The translations under genes were made by a program, and so were the position numbers. Source: Ephemerocybe angulata (lineage: Eukaryota; Basidiomycota; Agaricomycetes; Agaricales; Psathyrellaceae). From it: a stretch of DNA of 64,000 nt. A model generated the notes under the pieces. The model was given only the letters and a program-made list of their open reading frames with translations, searched no databases and was not told the DNA's origin. Location: the NCBI GenBank assembly GCA_013368325.1, contig JAACJK010000109.1, forward strand, positions 930,001-994,000. The letters are read 5' to 3'. Shown in pieces: positions 52,295-63,513 of the stretch. Position 1 is the first letter of the stretch. Each line of letters starts with the position of its first letter.

Positions 52295-54094
52295 CTAAAT
52301 GATTCCTTGCTTCTTCAAGTCTTCATAGGTCTTGCGGTTATACACATTGCCCTCGTCGTCCTCCAACTCCTCCATGGTCTCCTGCTCGAAGATCTCATTT
52401 CTTCCTTCTTGCTTCAGTTTCTCGGCCACTTTGAACCTGGTGAGCGATATGTAAAGAATGTGAGGGGGATTTCAACTCACAAGCAAGGGCGTCTTCTATT
52501 CGCGTGATTTCATGGAAATGCTTGGTGTTCGGGAGACCAAGAGCACGCATACCGAATGCGTGTCTAGCTTCTTGGAAGTGACGGTCGAAGTTTTTCCTTT
52601 ATGTAACTCCAATCAGCCGCTTTGAATTCGAAAGATAACGGAGAGGGCAGACGTACCTTCCCATGTAAACATGATCTGAACAAATTTCGCACTTGTATTC
52701 CACGCCTAAACCGTGCAGTTTGTATAGCCAATACGGGATCGGCTTTCCATCCCAGCCCAGAGGAAGCTTAAGAGGGTTGTATATCCTCTCTTCTTCCTCC
52801 TCGTCTTCCTGAGTGCCATCCGCGTTCGCTGGAGGAGGCGGTGGTTGTGCCTTCTCCTGCAGTTCTTGCTCTCGCTCGCGTGCGGTGAGGGAGAACTTGC
52901 GCTCGACGTTGGACTTTGTTTCATTGAGTACCGGGGTGAGGGTTACAATGAGGGAGGTGGTGAGATGAGTGTAGTATGCAGACGTCTGGAGGCGGGTGTT
53001 GGCGGATGAAGTGTGGGTTGGGTGTTGTTCGGGTTGTTTTCCGTTGGGGTTGACAGGAGGAGCATTGGACGTCGCTTGTTTCTGGGAAGCCTTTATGTGC
53101 TTCTTGGATGTTAAGTGGGCATCGTATACCGTCTGCTTCGAATAGTGTTTTTGGCCTGGAGAGCATTAGGAACTGAATACACGTGGCGTAGAGCAGGACT
53201 CACATGCAGCACACCAGATACCAGCGCCTCCGTTTGAACCACTCTTTCCTGCGTCCGCGGCTTCCCACCCTGCGATTTGCCCAGCTTCCCACTTCGTCTT
53301 AAACTCCTCGTCTGCACGACGTTGTTCGGACTCGACATCATGGAGCGGCTGGGCCTTTTTGATGAATGACAGGAGGTAGGCATGGAGGTCTTTTATGTAA
53401 CTTTGGACAAGTCAGAAAGGGCAAGTATCAACATGAGAGAAAGCGCCTACGTCTCGTAGTCCTTCGTGAAGCGCGTTTCCTTAGGCAGATCAGAGTGTAC
53501 AGCTTGTGTCTGTGCGGCGAGTAGTAAATCGAGGTATTGAAGATAGCTTGGTCGTTTCCCGATATTTTTAATATTGGAAAACGCGGTATGATTGGTATAA
53601 AGGTCGACGTAGCGGCCATACGATTCCTCGCCCGAGAAGAGTAGCGCGATAGCTAAGCCTCAGTTAATAAAAGCATGGAAGGGAGAATAAAGCAACTCAC
53701 GGTCCTCTTCCTCAAAGTCTTCCTCCTCTTGACCAGGCTCGTCGAGGAAAGAGGCAATCTCCAAGTCGAAGCCGCCACCTGGGCTAGAATCAGGGTACTT
53801 CTTGTAGTGGTCCCGGATTTTGTCTAACCGCGTGTAGAATTCCGTGAGGTCTTGACCCTTCCCCTGTGAGGACAAAGCTTCTATCTCCGTCTTCCGTGCC
53901 TCTTCATCCTCGTACAGAGCGTTTAGTGCTGTAGCGCGCGCCGTGATTCGATCCAAACACTGGGAAGCCTTGTGTGCATTCTGAAGGTCAATTTCTTGGT
54001 TAACGTTAGGCCGAGACAGTATGGTATACAGGGCCTTGTCGAAGCGTTCAATTTCTTCCTGAGTTTGGCGCTGTACCTCGAGGAGAGAATCCAT
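52295..54094 (-). CDS. SF3A3: Splicing factor 3A subunit 3 (SF3A3/SAP61/Prp9)
   Basis: SF3A3 is part of the U2 snRNP SF3a complex needed for prespliceosome formation. The N-terminus '[20 protein letters not shown]' is at 54094. '[20 protein letters not shown]' then 'SNIKN' is the conserved central block. A C2H2 finger follows in '[20 protein letters not shown]' ending TSKKH, and the matrin-type C-terminal finger is '[20 protein letters not shown]' followed by [10 protein letters not shown] and LGLPNTKHF. The end is '[11 protein letters not shown]' at 52295. About eight exons give around 500 residues. The gene shares a 118-bp divergent promoter with eIF4A-III. Confidence 0.94.
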
Positions 54095-54212
54095 GGTGGG
54101 GGTTGGTAAATGACAGGGTCAAGTTTACCGCTGCATCATTCAATCAGCCCACGGACGCCTGCAATTTTCGAACTCCGAACCTTCTCTCAACCACCATCGC
54201 CCTAGCAGGAAA
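54095..54212. promoter_or_regulatory. 118-bp bidirectional promoter, SF3A3 / eIF4A-III
   Basis: Only 118 bp separate the two divergent start codons of splicing-related genes. The segment has no TATA box. Co-regulation is an inference from the spacing. Confidence 0.5.
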
Positions 54213-55838
54213 ATGTCTGGTATCAACCCAGGAGACGAGGTATGGACGCCGTCGACTGCCCCAGCGGAACTCTACTGAAATATGACTAGAAACTTGTGTT
54301 TGAGTCGTCCGAGGCGGTCTCGACAGTGTCGACATTCGACGACCTTGGTTTGAAGGAAGACCTATTACGCGGAATCTACGCCTACAGTATGTGACGCGCA
54401 CCACCTTGGACCCCTCGTTTCCTGCTTACCTTTTCACCAAGACTTCGAGAAGCCTTCAGCCATCCAACAGCGTGCTATCTTGCCAATCACTCAGGGCAGG
54501 GATGTCATTGCTCAAGCCCAGTCGGGAACTGGTAAAACAGCCACCTTCTCCATTTCAATCCTCCAATCCATCGACGTGTCCGTTCGCGAGACTCAGGCCC
54601 TCGTCCTCTCACCTACTCGTGAACTCGCTACCCAAATTCAGTCCGTCATTTTGGCTCTGGGGGACTACATGAACGTGCAATGTCACGCATGCATCGGTGG
54701 AACGTCGATCGGAGAGGACATCAGAAAGCTGGAGTATGGCCAACACGTAGTGTCTGGAACTCCTGGCCGTGTGTTCGATATGATTCGGAGACGGAGTTTG
54801 CGAACGAGGAACATCAAGATGTTGGTCCTGGACGAAGCCGACGAATTGTTGAACAAGGGTTTCAAGGACCAGATATACGACGTATACCGATACCTTCCCC
54901 CCGCCACCCAGGTCGTCCTCCTCAGTGCCACCCTTCCCTATGATGTTTTGGAGATGACCACCAAATTCATGACGGACCCTATCCGCATCCTTGTCAAGCG
55001 TGACGAGTTGACGCTCGAGGGCATCAAGCAGTTCTTCGTCGCAGTTGAGAAGGAAGAATGGAAATTCGATACGCTCTGCGACCTGTACGATACCCTCACC
55101 ATCACCCAGGCTGTCATCTTCTGTAATACCCGGCGAAAGGTACGTCTTGTGAATCGCGGAGAAATTGAAACTTATCATTTACATCTGTGACGATGATTAG
55201 GTCGACTGGCTGACCGAGAAAATGCGGACGTCCAACTTTACCGTCTCTTCAATGCACGGAGAGATGGTTCAGAAAGAAAGGGACGCCATCATGGCAGAGT
55301 TCCGTAGCGGGACATCGTAAGCCTGCGTCACCTATATGAAGTACTATCTGTGCTGACGACTTCATTAGCCGCGTGCTCATTACCACTGATGTGTGGGCGC
55401 GAGGAATTGACGTCCAACAAGTGTCTCTCGTCATCAATTACGATCTCCCTGCGTATGTCGCCATACTTGTTGTTCTATGTAATTCCTCTGACCTTGCACG
55501 GGATTTCAGCAACCGTGAAAACTACATTCATAGAATTGGCCGTTCAGGTCGCTTCGGACGCAAGGGTGTTGCAATCAATGTATGCTCTGAAACGCGTTTC
55601 TACATATTTCTTGATACTCAAACCTTTTCGTTAGTTCGTGACTGTGGAAGACGTTCGTATCTTGCGAGATATCGGTAAGTGTTCATTCGACTTCTCTTCT
55701 GCCTGCCTTTGCTAACTAGAAGTTCTAGAACAATTCTATGGTACCCAGATTGTGAGTTCATCGGCGCGCGGTTCGTTTGACCCATATTCACATTTCTCAC
55801 AGGACGAGATGCCCGTCAATGCGGCTGAACTCATCTAA
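54213..55838 (+). CDS. FAL1: DEAD-box RNA helicase eIF4A-III / FAL1
   Basis: This encodes eIF4A-III, the RNA clamp of the exon junction complex in animals; the yeast orthologue FAL1 acts in 18S rRNA processing. After a nine-residue first exon ('MSGINPGDE') come '[20 protein letters not shown]', Walker A '[12 protein letters not shown]', '[10 protein letters not shown]', '[20 protein letters not shown]', DEAD in '[20 protein letters not shown]', SAT in '[10 protein letters not shown]', '[17 protein letters not shown]' and '[20 protein letters not shown]'. The end is '[16 protein letters not shown]' at 55838. The sequence '[10 protein letters not shown]' and the ending favour eIF4A-III over eIF4A-I. 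About seven exons give around 395 residues. Confidence 0.94.
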
Positions 55839-58665
55839 AGTCGTGTTTCTCGTATTTCCGTCTTGTATTGATCCCGTAGAAAATAGCTAACAGCATTTCA
55901 CGATCTTTGTTGTTCCCTTCGCCGCTTCTGTATTCATGTATTATACTGTGCCCGCTCGGCAAGTCGGTACTGGCAACCTTGGGCGTTGTTGTCGTTGAAC
56001 CAGCGTCATCGTCTCCCTCTTACACGCGAACCATGGGGTCAGTAGTCGCCTAATAACACGCTGAGTGCTCGTTCTCGCGTGGCCGAGGACACTGCCAGTA
56101 ATGTTCTGGCCGTAGACCCGTTGGGACCGAAGGCGACAGTCGCCCGCTCAGTACCATTTCGTGGGTAAACATTAAAATCATCACAACGCGTTGGCAGAGG
56201 TACAGAGGGGGGGCGACCATTTCCATACTTACCTATATGTTTGTTGATCCTCAGGTCCTGGAAGAAGCTCCTGGAGGCTGGAGAGCTCACGTAGAGTGAA
56301 TGATGCATGGAAGGAGCGGCACATGGAACCGCCATTGCCCCACTGACCCTATCCTACCGTCAATTTCCACTGGGGGCGGGATGCCGACGCACTGTGGGAG
56401 AAGCCTATGGATAGAACGCCGCTTGCGCCTTTGAGGACAAGGGCAACTTAACTCCAGTCAGAGCGCACCTTGACGACATGAGATTCCCGATCACTCTTGC
56501 ACGAGAGAACACGAGAGGCCCGGTAACTTGACTCCCCAGGGCAGTAATTTTGAAATTCTCGCCCCCGAGTCGAGCCTTGGTCGAGGCCGCCACAAGGCAG
56601 CCCCATGCTGTACTATCAAATAGCTATGTGTGTAATGCCTTTGCGAGCAAGAATCGCACTGGTCTCCAGGGAGGCTACAACTTCTGTAACGACGAAAGTG
56701 TATGAAGATCTCCAGATTGGAAACCTCGAGAACCTATTACCCCGCGCTCGACACTGTAACTCCTCCTTTGTAGATGTAGACTCTGATTAAAGGAGGTGGC
56801 GCCAAGATGTGTGGATTGCCCGAGAGAGACGCAACAATGTTGTGGACCACTGGAACTTCGCCCTCGGTTTTCCAATGAATACGAGCAAGTAGTGCCCTAG
56901 AGATGAAATCGGGAGGCTGCCCTCCGAGCTCCAGCGCGGCCTTGGTTCTTGAGGCTTGAAGCCTCTTGAAGCTATGCGGAAGGGTGATATATTACAGACG
57001 GATTGTCCTCATGGATGCATGGCGCCTGATTTCCTGCTTTTACCACGGTTAACTTGTGCATATGCATACGGGCCATTCAGACAACAGAGTAATCAGATGC
57101 TGGTCTTTAGACATACTAACTAAGAATTCGAGATCTTCTTACGCTTTCCCAGCAACTTTAGACAGTGGTAACGCTCAACAGCTTTCGGAACGAGGGAGAT
57201 AGAAAAACGTACATCGAGTCTTCATGACCCAAACCCCTTTTTGAACACCGCAAGCAAGTTAAACTCTCGATCCGACAAGTTACAGACCTTTGACAGCTTG
57301 TATTGACGATCGTTCGGCGGCTAAACCTCTTGTTCTCGTTCAACCGAGTAAAACCCAGGTGTTTCTGGGGACCTTTGGACCAACGCAGGGGGATCTTCAG
57401 GAGCCCGTGTCTTTCCCAGGAACGCGGCAGAGATGAGGCAACTACGTCTTCCGTTGAGAGGGAGATCTCTTGGGAGCCACACAGTGGGAGCACGGTGGCA
57501 CTAACAACCATGCATGAAGCGGCAACCACAGCGATGATTGCGTTTCATGCATGCGTCACAACTCACGTTGTATTTATGACGAGCCAAAGCGGCTCAGAGC
57601 GGCTCGCAACCCAGTACCGGGCGCCCACCCGCGCCCCGCAACTGGAAATCAAAAGAAAAAGGATGGGAGTTTGGATACATTTGCATAGGAGGCTATAGGC
57701 AGAGGCATCCTCGGCCACGTGGAATTTTATTGCCTCCTCCGAGGGAGACTTTGCGAAAAAGGGAAATGCCGTCCTGAAACCACGGGAAGGTCAAGATTAG
57801 CATTGCAAGATCGCTGTACACACACATACTTTGTTGCGCTCGAAGCCCGTTGAAAACCTCCAGTACTTTATGGCCAAGTTAACCGCGTCCCGGAGGTCGA
57901 TTTTAGCATGTTCTTTCCTTGGTAAGTTGATAGAAGTGGGTAAAAGAAAAGAAATAGCGGCAACAATGCGCTCTAGATTCCCGGTAGTGGCGTAATGTTC
58001 TCCAGACCCGAAAGCTCTGATGTACGTTAAATTGGCGCTGGCAATCGCTGGGACCTTTAGGAGATTAGTGAGTCTTCGAAAACCACTCTGGGGGTTCTCG
58101 GCGTTTCTTAGCATCAAGCGTGGCCTCATCTAGCCTGCTTCTTCGTATAGAAATCACCACCCATAGCATTGCGATCTCAACGCGGTCTGTATAACAATTT
58201 TGGACCCGCAGAAATGCTTCGGACACTCGAAAGCAAAATTGATCTAGACATACCCTCAAGGTTATCAACATGTGTCCCCTTAACCTTTAGGAAAATCTCA
58301 CCTCTTTCAGCCGATCCGGATCTGGGGCAAGGAAGCCGTCGGTCCCAATTTGTCCTCAAATCCAAGTGAGCTGAATCCAGATGGCTACAAGTGGGGCATA
58401 CTCCAGCGCTTGGGAACATGAAGTAGGCTTAAACACGACCGAGTTGTTTCCGATCCCTTGAGAGATTATTGGACCCTGCACAGGGCCGTTGTCGAGGAGC
58501 GAAAAATCATGCGGTGCTTCTAGTGTGCGCAACGACATCTCTAAAACCTATATAACCTCTTGAATGTCAGACACTTTCTCCCCATCTTCAGCGCCCAATC
58601 CATCCAATCCCAACCAAACCTATCTACACCCCTCTACATTCTCCACCACTTCCCATCCACTCATC
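55839..58665. other. Gene-poor stretch of 2.8 kb
   Basis: This is the longest gene-free interval. Scattered open frames (for example 56039-56335 minus, 57158-57529 minus and 57303-57698 plus) overlap on opposite strands, lack recognisable domains and have no coherent exon chain. No terminal repeats, reverse transcriptase or transposase motifs were seen. The right end is the promoter of the Cys-rich gene. Confidence 0.45.
58549..58555 (+). promoter_or_regulatory. TATA box of small Cys-rich gene
   Basis: TATATAA lies about 111 bp upstream of the ATG at 58666. It is followed by a long CT-rich leader (CTTCTCCCC... and repeated CAATCC/CCAA), typical of a well-expressed basidiomycete gene. Confidence 0.5.
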
Positions 58666-59182
58666 ATGTGTTATTACCGTCGGTAAGTAGGGACGTACTG
58701 GTTGTCTTTGCCGCCTCTAACCAATCGCGTTCGACCACACCAGTGTTCGAAATGTGTATAGGCAGTAAGTCGTCGACGTGTTCGTCTTGGAATAGGCCTG
58801 ACCCCTTTTCAGTTGCGGTCATGGCGTCACGCTGGCGAGTATCATCATTCATTCTAAGCGGGCCTCAGGGGACTTATCTATACTTGGATTGTTTGTCATT
58901 GCAGCCCGACGAAGAGGTATGAATGCTTGACGTCACCGCTTGCCCGAGGAACGTCTAATAACCCGACCGTCTCTAGATTAAATGTGACCTGCCGAATTGC
59001 AAGTTCAGTCCATCACACCCTAAGGAATGCCAGGGTCCTCAGTGCATCAAAACTTGCTGGCAATAGTAAGTTTGGATTGTACAATGAAGCGACTCTCACT
59101 CACTAACTCGCGTTGCAGTCACCAATACCCACAGCAGTATTCCCCACACATCGACAGACCTTGCCCTCAATGCGGGAGATAG
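58666..59182 (+). CDS. Small Cys-rich (putative zinc-binding) protein, unknown function
   Basis: Six tiny exons (58666-58682, 58744-58764, 58813-58834, 58905-58916, 58977-59065 and 59119-59182) encode 74 residues: 'MCYYRRVRNVYRHCGHGVTL' at the start, then 'DLPNCKFSPSHPKECQGPQC', 'IKTCWQYHQYPQQYSPHIDR' and a final CPQCGR. I recall similar short proteins widely in Agaricomycetes, with the same CGH...PDEE, CKFSP, TCWQ..QYPQQYSPHID and CPxC blocks. Paired CxxC/CGH motifs suggest zinc binding. The intron 58835-58904 uses GC-AG; a GT-AG alternative breaks the conserved frame. There is no signal peptide. The function is unknown. Confidence 0.78.
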
Positions 59183-59507
59183 ATTTTCTCGTGAAATGTA
59201 ACACCTTGTACCACCAACAACCTAGAGTCATAGAGCACACATAGATACAACCCAAAGTAATAAATCCGTATTTACCCCTCTGGTAGGGGCGATTCCATGG
59301 GGCGCAGATCAATATCTCCTTGTTGTACGACCTTGTACGACTAGCTGGTAGCGAGGAGCAGGAGAGAGAACTCCTTAGCCGAGGAGAAACTCTGAGGCGA
59401 AAAGAGTCAATGGGTGTCCCGAGCCGGTTCCGCTGTCATGATAAGCCAGACCGAGAAATCGAAGGTGTCTTGTTCAATTGTGGGCACTATGACAGTATGA
59501 CTGACAT
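59183..59507. other. Intergenic 3' region between convergent genes
   Basis: This 325-bp region lies between the convergent Cys-rich and p14 genes. No coding signal was found. Confidence 0.4.
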
Positions 59508-59942
59508 TTACTCGTCGCCGATATCGTGTTTCTTCTTCAACGCTGCGAGCTCTTCTTCTCTTCGAGCAAGGTCAGCCTTTGCAGCTGCAGCATCCTGTTT
59601 GGCCGGCATATGGTAAAGAACGACAATGTAACGCTCCTGCAAATGGAAGCCGTTCAGATGGTCAAGAGCATTCTTGGCCTGGGTTAAGTTGTTCAGTAGG
59701 TATGGCAGGAACAACTTCGGGAAGATAGAGAGACGTACGTCCATAACATCGTCGTATACGACAAACGCAGTTCCCTTTGTCTTGGCTTCGTTGCCTATCC
59801 GTATCTGACGAATACTGCCATAACGCCCAAAGAGATCATACAAGTCATCGCCTGTGATGGTATAGTTGAGGTTCTTCACAAACAAAATCCGATTGGCACC
59901 TGGAGGAAGTTTCGACTGAGTTGCTTTAGCTGCGTGAAGCAT
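59508..59942 (-). CDS. SF3B6: SF3b subunit p14 (SF3B6), RRM protein
   Basis: p14 contacts the branch-point adenosine within the U2 snRNP SF3b complex. The single RRM has RNP2 in 'NRILFVKNLNYTITGDDLYD' and RNP1 in 'GTAFVVYDDVMD', then 'AKNALDHLNGFHLQERYIVV' followed by LYHMPAKQ. The C-terminal helix ends 'LAALKKKHDIGDE', matching the C-terminal extension of p14. A 60-nt intron (59679-59738) separates VMD from AKNAL. It has no in-frame stop, so reading through would insert 20 residues. Without it the protein is about 124 residues, as in animals. The start at 59942 ('MLHAAKATQSKLPPGANRIL') fits the family. Confidence 0.93.
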   Translation of the reverse strand: MLHAAKATQSKLPPGANRILFVKNLNYTITGDDLYDLFGRYGSIRQIRIGNEAKTKGTAFVVYDDVMDVRLSIFPKLFLPYLLNNLTQAKNALDHLNGFHLQERYIVVLYHMPAKQDAAAAKADLARREEELAALKKKHDIGDE

Positions 59943-61046
59943 GGAATGACGGGAGCTGCCCTACCGTTGGCCTCGTAATCGACATGACGGTCGCAGTCGT
60001 TCGTTGGTGAATTGATTATTGCAGCGCCATCACTGTTTGGCAAAGCCCGCAGAGTCAAATAGTTGGTCACAAAAAAATGATGGCCCATCATATCGCTTGA
60101 GTTGGCGTTCAACTTGGCGCTGCGCCAATTGGAGCGCCGACGTTCAAGGTGACTTGTAAAACGCAACAGATTATTGGGACTGTGTCTATCCTATCTCTCC
60201 CCTATCCGGGAATGGCTTATAGATACCCATAATCTTTACGATACTTGACCTTTGAAATCTTTGTAAATCATCGGAGCCCAGCCATCGAGTGTTCCCAAGC
60301 ATCACCGCCTTCCTTGTTCCTACGTTCCTCCGCGCCGAGGGCGGGAGAATCTTACATTGAAACGCCCGCTGTATCGCACGAAGAGGATGTCTCGAGAGTC
60401 TCGGGAGATCTTTGATAGGCAGACCTTCTAGCTAATCATGTTTGGCCGATGTAGCTATCTTTTACCTTGGACCCAAGCTGCGCGATTCTTGTGTTTCTCT
60501 TATCCAACGGAGAACCACACAAGTCAGATACCGAAGGATGTCGGAGATGAGTAAGTCCGAATGTTACTTTGCGTTTGTCTCGTACTGAATTGAATCAATC
60601 TGGCGTGTTAACCACCCCAATCTCTTGGGAAGATGATCTTGCACAATTCTGCTTCCGATAGTAACCAAATGGCAACCGTATTGAAATTTGACGGTGAACA
60701 TGGGCGGTGCAAGGTACACAGATAGTTATCTTTTCCTCGCGGCCGACAAACTAGAAAAGGAAGATTTTAGATATCTGTATTTGACGATGACACATGTTGT
60801 AACTTGTAAGTCCAAGGTCTGTCGAAAGGCATAGCACATATCCCCTCCGGTGCTGAAAACATATGAAGAATATCTATTAGAGCCTCAGGCAGGGGCGGAT
60901 CTGTGCGCAAGACGCAAAAAGGGAGCAGACGTTATTACTCCGAATTGAATCCATCTATTCTTCGGTCGCTCGCCCTATCGACCCATTGGCCCAATCTATT
61001 CAAAATCATGGCAACCCTCCCGAGGTGAGAAGACCGCCAGGGTCGG
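59943..61046. other. Gene-poor stretch upstream of p14
   Basis: This 1.1-kb stretch contains the p14 promoter and the 3' end of the PEBP-like gene. No supported coding exon, repeat or RNA gene was recognised. Confidence 0.4.
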
Positions 61047-62009
61047 TTACACCAACGCAAAAAATAGCGTCGCCATAGAAAGCCCGAGAATTTTCATCGC
61101 TGAGGCGGCATCATCAGCAATGCCGCCAGCGCCCGACAATGGAGTGAGAGTAGGCGGTGCTCTGGAAATAGTCGAGGAAGGTTGCGTGGCGGTACTGGTT
61201 GCTATCACAGTCGTGTTGGAGCGGACGAGGAAGAAATTGCCTGCGATGGGTTCTCCCAGATGCAACTGGTTCGCAACCGATGACACATTGAACCGGGACC
61301 TTACACCCCATGGGGGACTGTCATCGGCAGACGCAAAGAAATTCGCGACTTCCAAGTCGAAGTTTGAGGGTTGAGGATACACGAGGAGGATATATCTGGC
61401 AAGTCATAGCAGGGTGTGAGAGACTCGACGACATCATGCTGAGGAACGGTCGTATTTACTCACCGATGGGGATCAGAACCTGCTTCAGGTAGGGGATACC
61501 AGTACCGCCAGAAGGCCTCAGTCCCGTTCGTAAGCATTGTGCCCGACGGACCTAAGGTGAAATTGCCTCCCAGAAAATGTATGATGGAGGCATAGCTGGT
61601 ATTCTGGGGTGTCGGTGCATCAGGGTCCACCAGGATTAAAACCAGGGGCCCAAAGGCCCTTGGATCGCTCGTCCCATTCATTGCGAGCAGGGAGAACTCT
61701 GGGGCGTGTTCTGTCTCTTTGGGATAGAATAGTCACCTCCGGTCAGCTTATTTGCCCGGCAAGTAGGGGATATAAATCCTCACGAGTCATTGTCAGCTCT
61801 TGGCCGGAGCCAGGGGTGACACTGCGGCCCGTTTGCGCATCTGTGAACATCATGTTCACATAGGCGGAAGGGTTAAATTCTGAGACAACGTCGGGGACCA
61901 CATTATAATTGGGAAAGGCTCGAGTTACGTTTCCCAATAGCTCCGAGATTGACTGAGAAAGGACCGACGAAACCAGGCAAAAGGAAGTGAGCACAACACT
62001 GGAACGCAT
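61047..62009 (-). CDS. Secreted PEBP-like protein with GPI-type C-terminus
   Basis: The protein resembles the phosphatidylethanolamine-binding protein family. It starts at 62009 with a signal peptide ('MRSSVVLTSFCLVSSVLSQS'). The PEBP fold follows, with 'FGPLVLILVDPDAPTPQNTS' (the DPDxP motif), then 'IIHFLGGNFTLGPSG' in place of the usual LHWxxxN, and the 'YIFLVYPQPSNFDLEV' strand (RYxFLV-type). A Ser/Thr-rich segment with N-glycosylation sites and a hydrophobic end 'AMKILGLSMATLFFALV' suggest GPI anchoring. At least two introns are present, one after 'GQELTMT' and one near the YIFLVYPQ strand. Such extracellular PEBP-like proteins occur in fungi, but their ligand is unknown. Confidence 0.83.
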
Positions 62010-62561
62010 TGGGTTGCAGGGCAAGGGGGGTTGCCAGTCCTTCAATTGCCTCCGCTTAAAAGGACATCGCGTAGTTTCGTCGGCCATTCCAAGGGTACGC
62101 TAGATGGTACCACTTTGAAGGTTAGAAGGTGATCGGGTGCGTTGCTTAGATTGCGAAGAAGCATTAGACTGAACGCTAACCAAAGTTGGAACAGGCGCAG
62201 ATTGCCATTCGCTGATCGGCAGGAAGCTGCAGGGGCCCTCGCGAGCCCACCCAGTCAGACCACGGAAGGTAAAAGACCGAGGCTTTTCCAAGACAAGAAA
62301 TCAACCTGAGGTAACGGTATGAGCAGACGAACCGCACTGGCACGAGAAGCTACGCGGGGAGCTTATTTTTCCTTTCTCAGCGTGACGGCTCAAAACACTT
62401 TCTTCTGCGTGAATATGGCCTGATACTCAGTGGTGATATACTATCGCACTTGCTAGCTGCTTCTAAATGATATTACCAGACGAGCGTAAAGAGAAGAGCA
62501 ACGATGCCTACATGAATTCGGTGCCAATATTAATCATTCCCGATATCCTCTTCAAACACGG
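62010..62561. other. Intergenic region between PEBP-like gene and LCL2
   Basis: This 552-bp region contains the PEBP-like promoter and the LCL2 3' UTR. No exon or repeat was supported. Confidence 0.4.
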
Positions 62562-62967
62562 CTAAACCCCTTTTTTTGTAAGCCGCTCTACTTGTGCGCA
62601 GCCAGTACTGCCTCTGACGCAGAGAACAGCGGCGTCATGCGAGTCTGGTCCAGCGGGGATCAGACACTTTACGTCCTGTGGATCTGGGCAAGGACATTCG
62701 GAGGGCCGTGAAACGCAAGCCAGCGTCCCCGGACAGAGGTACTGAGAGCATTCAACTGCAGAATGTGGATTTAGAATGATGATTGGGATATGGAATAAGG
62801 TAAAGGGTCTGACCGCTCTCGGAGAACGTCGCCCATTGCGAAGACCCCGATCTTTGCTGCTGCTGTTGCTGTTGTTGATGTCCAAAGAAATCTCCAAAGA
62901 ATTGGAACTGAGCAGATGCAAGACCAAAGAGCAGGCAGACGATGAAAACGACAGAGCGTTTTGACAT
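62562..62967 (-). CDS. LCL2: LCL2-like protein (long chronological lifespan protein 2)
   Basis: LCL2 is a small ER/secretory-pathway protein first linked to chronological lifespan in yeast. The start '[20 protein letters not shown]' at 62967 is a signal peptide, followed by '[11 protein letters not shown]' and an eight-Gln tract. One intron of about 58 nt joins TFSES to '[20 protein letters not shown]', then CPCP, the conserved Cys block. The end '[14 protein letters not shown]' matches the family's C-terminus. The length of about 115 residues fits. The biochemical role is not known; similarity of sequence to yeast and other fungal LCL2 is the only basis for the name. Confidence 0.85.
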
Positions 62968-63513
62968 TGCGTGTAATGGGACGCTGTTGTGTTGAGTGTG
63001 CACTTCCAAGTTCGGAGGGGGCTATCGCGCTCAATTAGCGATCACGTTACTTCGGCCACGTCAGTCAAGCGATCAAAAGGGCGACGCGATGGTGTACTGT
63101 TGGGTTGGTCACATCATTGTTTCAACCAAAATCTACTGAGTAATTGTATTCAAAACTGCTATATAAAGGTCGTACATTGAGCTATCCTAAGAGCTAACTA
63201 CGATTTTGACTTCAACGCTAATCGTTGAGCCATGATAGGAATAAGATAGAGAAAGACAGGAGAAGCGGATAAATTGTACAAGGAAAGTCGTAGGTGGTAC
63301 AGATCCCATGAGAAAGAGAATGCAAGAAAGCGGGCCAAGGACGGTGTGTCGCTGCGGAGTGAAGGCTATACGGAAGACAGATGAAGATAGATACGATAGA
63401 TTATTGCTATGATGGTCGCAAACGTGCAAATGAGGGTGGAGATAATGCAGCGAATCGAGAAAAATGCTGAGATTGTCGCAAACAAAGGGTTCATGATAGT
63501 CCAGGCTCGCCAC
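62968..63513. other. Intergenic region upstream of LCL2
   Basis: This 546-bp region precedes LCL2 and follows the edge gene. A + strand TATATAAAG at about 63160-63168 has no evident gene downstream in that orientation. A hydrophobic minus-strand frame crosses 63366-63510 and is discussed as a finding. Confidence 0.35.
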
